In this document: piece by piece, positions 63,164 through 64,000 of the stretch | Layout: each line of letters opens with the position of its first letter | Position numbering within the stretch: position 1 is the first letter of the stretch | Assembly: GCA_004322535.1 (NCBI GenBank) | Contig: SCUZ01000064.1 | Coordinates: 48,730-112,729, forward strand | Source: Rugosibacter sp. | GTDB taxonomy: Bacteria; Pseudomonadota; Gammaproteobacteria; Burkholderiales; Rhodocyclaceae | Reading direction: 5' to 3' | Length of the DNA: 64,000 nucleotides | Program-made: the position numbers and the translations under genes | Notes under the pieces: generated by a model | Database searches by the model: none | What the model saw: only the letters and a program-made list of their open reading frames with translations | What the model was told of the DNA's origin: nothing

Positions 63164-64000
63164 ATGAATTTTGATTTCGACGCACCGGTTGAGCGCACGG
63201 GCACGGATTCGGAGAAATGGGCAAAGTACGCCGGCCGCGACATCCTGCCACTGTGGGTAGCCGACATGGATTTCGCCGCGCCGCCCGCAGTGATTGCCGC
63301 CTTGCATGCACGCGTGGCGCACGGCGTATTCGGTTACAACCAACCCACTGCGCAGCAAACCGAAACCGTGATGAATTATCTGGCGCGCCAATTCGCCTGG
63401 GCCATTGCGCCCGAATGGATCGTCTGGCTGCCAGGTCTGGTTTCTGCGCTCAATGTGGTTTGCCGTGCCATCGGCGAAAAAGATGATGCCGTGTTTACTG
63501 CAACACCGATTTATCCGCCCTTTCTCTCCGCGCCAAAACACGCAGAACGGCGCCTGATCAGTGTGCCACTAGTGCAAGGCAAGCACCGCTGGGAATGGGA
63601 TTTCGACGCGGTGGATGCCACACTAGAAGGCTCGTCAACAAAACTTTTTCTGCTCTGCCATCCGCACAACCCGACCGGCCGCGCATGGCAGATTGATGAG
63701 CTGACACAGCTTGCGCGGCTGGCTGAAAAACATGATCTTGTCATCTGCTCGGACGAAATCCACAACGGACTGGTCCTTTCGCCGCCGTCTCACCAGCACC
63801 GAGTTTTTGCAACACTCGGCGACGACATCGCGGCGCGCACCATTACGTTGATGGCGCCATCGAAAACCTTCAACATCCCGGGATTGGGCTGTGCCTTTGC
63901 CGTGATTTCCGATGCCACCTTGCGGCGCAAATTCACCACCGCCATGCGCGGCATCGTGCCGCATGCCAACGCCTTGGGCATGGCCGCCACTGAAGCCGCG
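63164..64000 (+). CDS. PatB/MalY-type PLP C-S lyase (cut by window end)
   Basis: Partial fold-type I aminotransferase-like enzyme, first 279 residues visible with no stop before the edge. It opens NFDFDAPVERTGTDSEKWAKY and LPLWVADMDFAAPPAV, then the PLP-site region HPHNPTGRAW, CSDEIHNGLV and the lysine in SKTFNIPGLG. These are the signatures of cystathionine beta-lyase-like PatB/MalY proteins, which cleave C-S bonds. The complete ending and any downstream operon lie outside the window. Confidence 0.9.
   Translation, partial: MNFDFDAPVERTGTDSEKWAKYAGRDILPLWVADMDFAAPPAVIAALHARVAHGVFGYNQPTAQQTETVMNYLARQFAWAIAPEWIVWLPGLVSALNVVCRAIGEKDDAVFTATPIYPPFLSAPKHAERRLISVPLVQGKHRWEWDFDAVDATLEGSSTKLFLLCHPHNPTGRAWQIDELTQLARLAEKHDLVICSDEIHNGLVLSPPSHQHRVFATLGDDIAARTITLMAPSKTFNIPGLGCAFAVISDATLRRKFTTAMRGIVPHANALGMAATEAA

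Noticed and set aside
62447-63541. 364-codon open frame antisense to ilvA
   Set aside because: Covers two real genes on the other strand (ilvA and the C-S lyase) and shows no protein family features.

Overview
The window reads as a chromosomal segment of a betaproteobacterium with moderately high GC. Gene orders typical of that class support this: recA-recX, lptB-rpoN-hpf-ptsN-hprK, ribC-ribBX-ribH-nusB-thiL-pgpA-pncC, and argS with a SPOR protein opposite ubiB. The genus cannot be set from sequence alone. Coding density is very high. I see no rRNA, tRNA, CRISPR array, intact insertion sequence or prophage.

Layout. 0.4-7 kb: a small eRF1-like protein, ferredoxin-NADP reductase, an EamA exporter, purT, mutY, a Gx transporter, a NusG domain II protein, rapZ and a DUF1289 protein. 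7-20 kb: a leucine/isovalerate catabolic cluster on the minus strand (isovaleryl-CoA dehydrogenase, both methylcrotonyl-CoA carboxylase subunits, methylglutaconyl-CoA hydratase, HMG-CoA lyase). It is interrupted by an MFS exporter and by a porin / periplasmic binding protein / GGDEF-EAL operon. 20-32 kb: storage polymers, with a metallo-hydrolase, a class I PHA synthase, a PIN-domain protein, and a cyanophycin locus made of DUF1854, an ABC exporter, CphA' and CphA. 32-42 kb: SulP transporter, cobalamin-binding protein, SDR, SPOR protein, argS, ubiB, a sodium:solute symporter with a histidine-rich tail, a VanZ protein and a MazG-like pyrophosphohydrolase. 42-55 kb: cutA, dsbD, the riboflavin/thiamine block, recA-recX, lptB-rpoN and the nitrogen-PTS genes, ending at a psiF gene with a clear terminator. 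55-64 kb: a 1236-residue multi-PAS GGDEF-EAL-CZB protein, a thioredoxin-like ferredoxin, a hydrolase, an ABC ATPase without a visible permease, a YqaA protein, ilvA, and a PatB-type C-S lyase cut by the window end.

Physiologically the window links branched-chain amino-acid breakdown to acetyl-CoA and acetoacetate, carbon storage as PHA and nitrogen storage as cyanophycin. Sigma-54 and nitrogen-PTS genes lie in the same window, as do two complex cyclic-di-GMP proteins.

The most unusual signal is a dispersed 25-bp repeat with core AAAAGTCGGCGCTGGTGAT followed by GCGGCG. I count 13 clear copies and two degenerate ones, in both orientations. They lie between genes and also inside at least eight genes, where they are read in five of the six possible frames. 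One intergenic copy is half of a 12-bp hairpin, one bridges two genes and carries the start codon of one of them, and one coincides with an apparent insertion in CphA'. This looks like an uptake-sequence-like or other nucleotide-level motif, or a mobile miniature repeat, and I do not recognise it as a described family. A second structure of note is a perfect 20-bp inverted repeat with a 4-base loop over the probable start of the PIN-domain gene.
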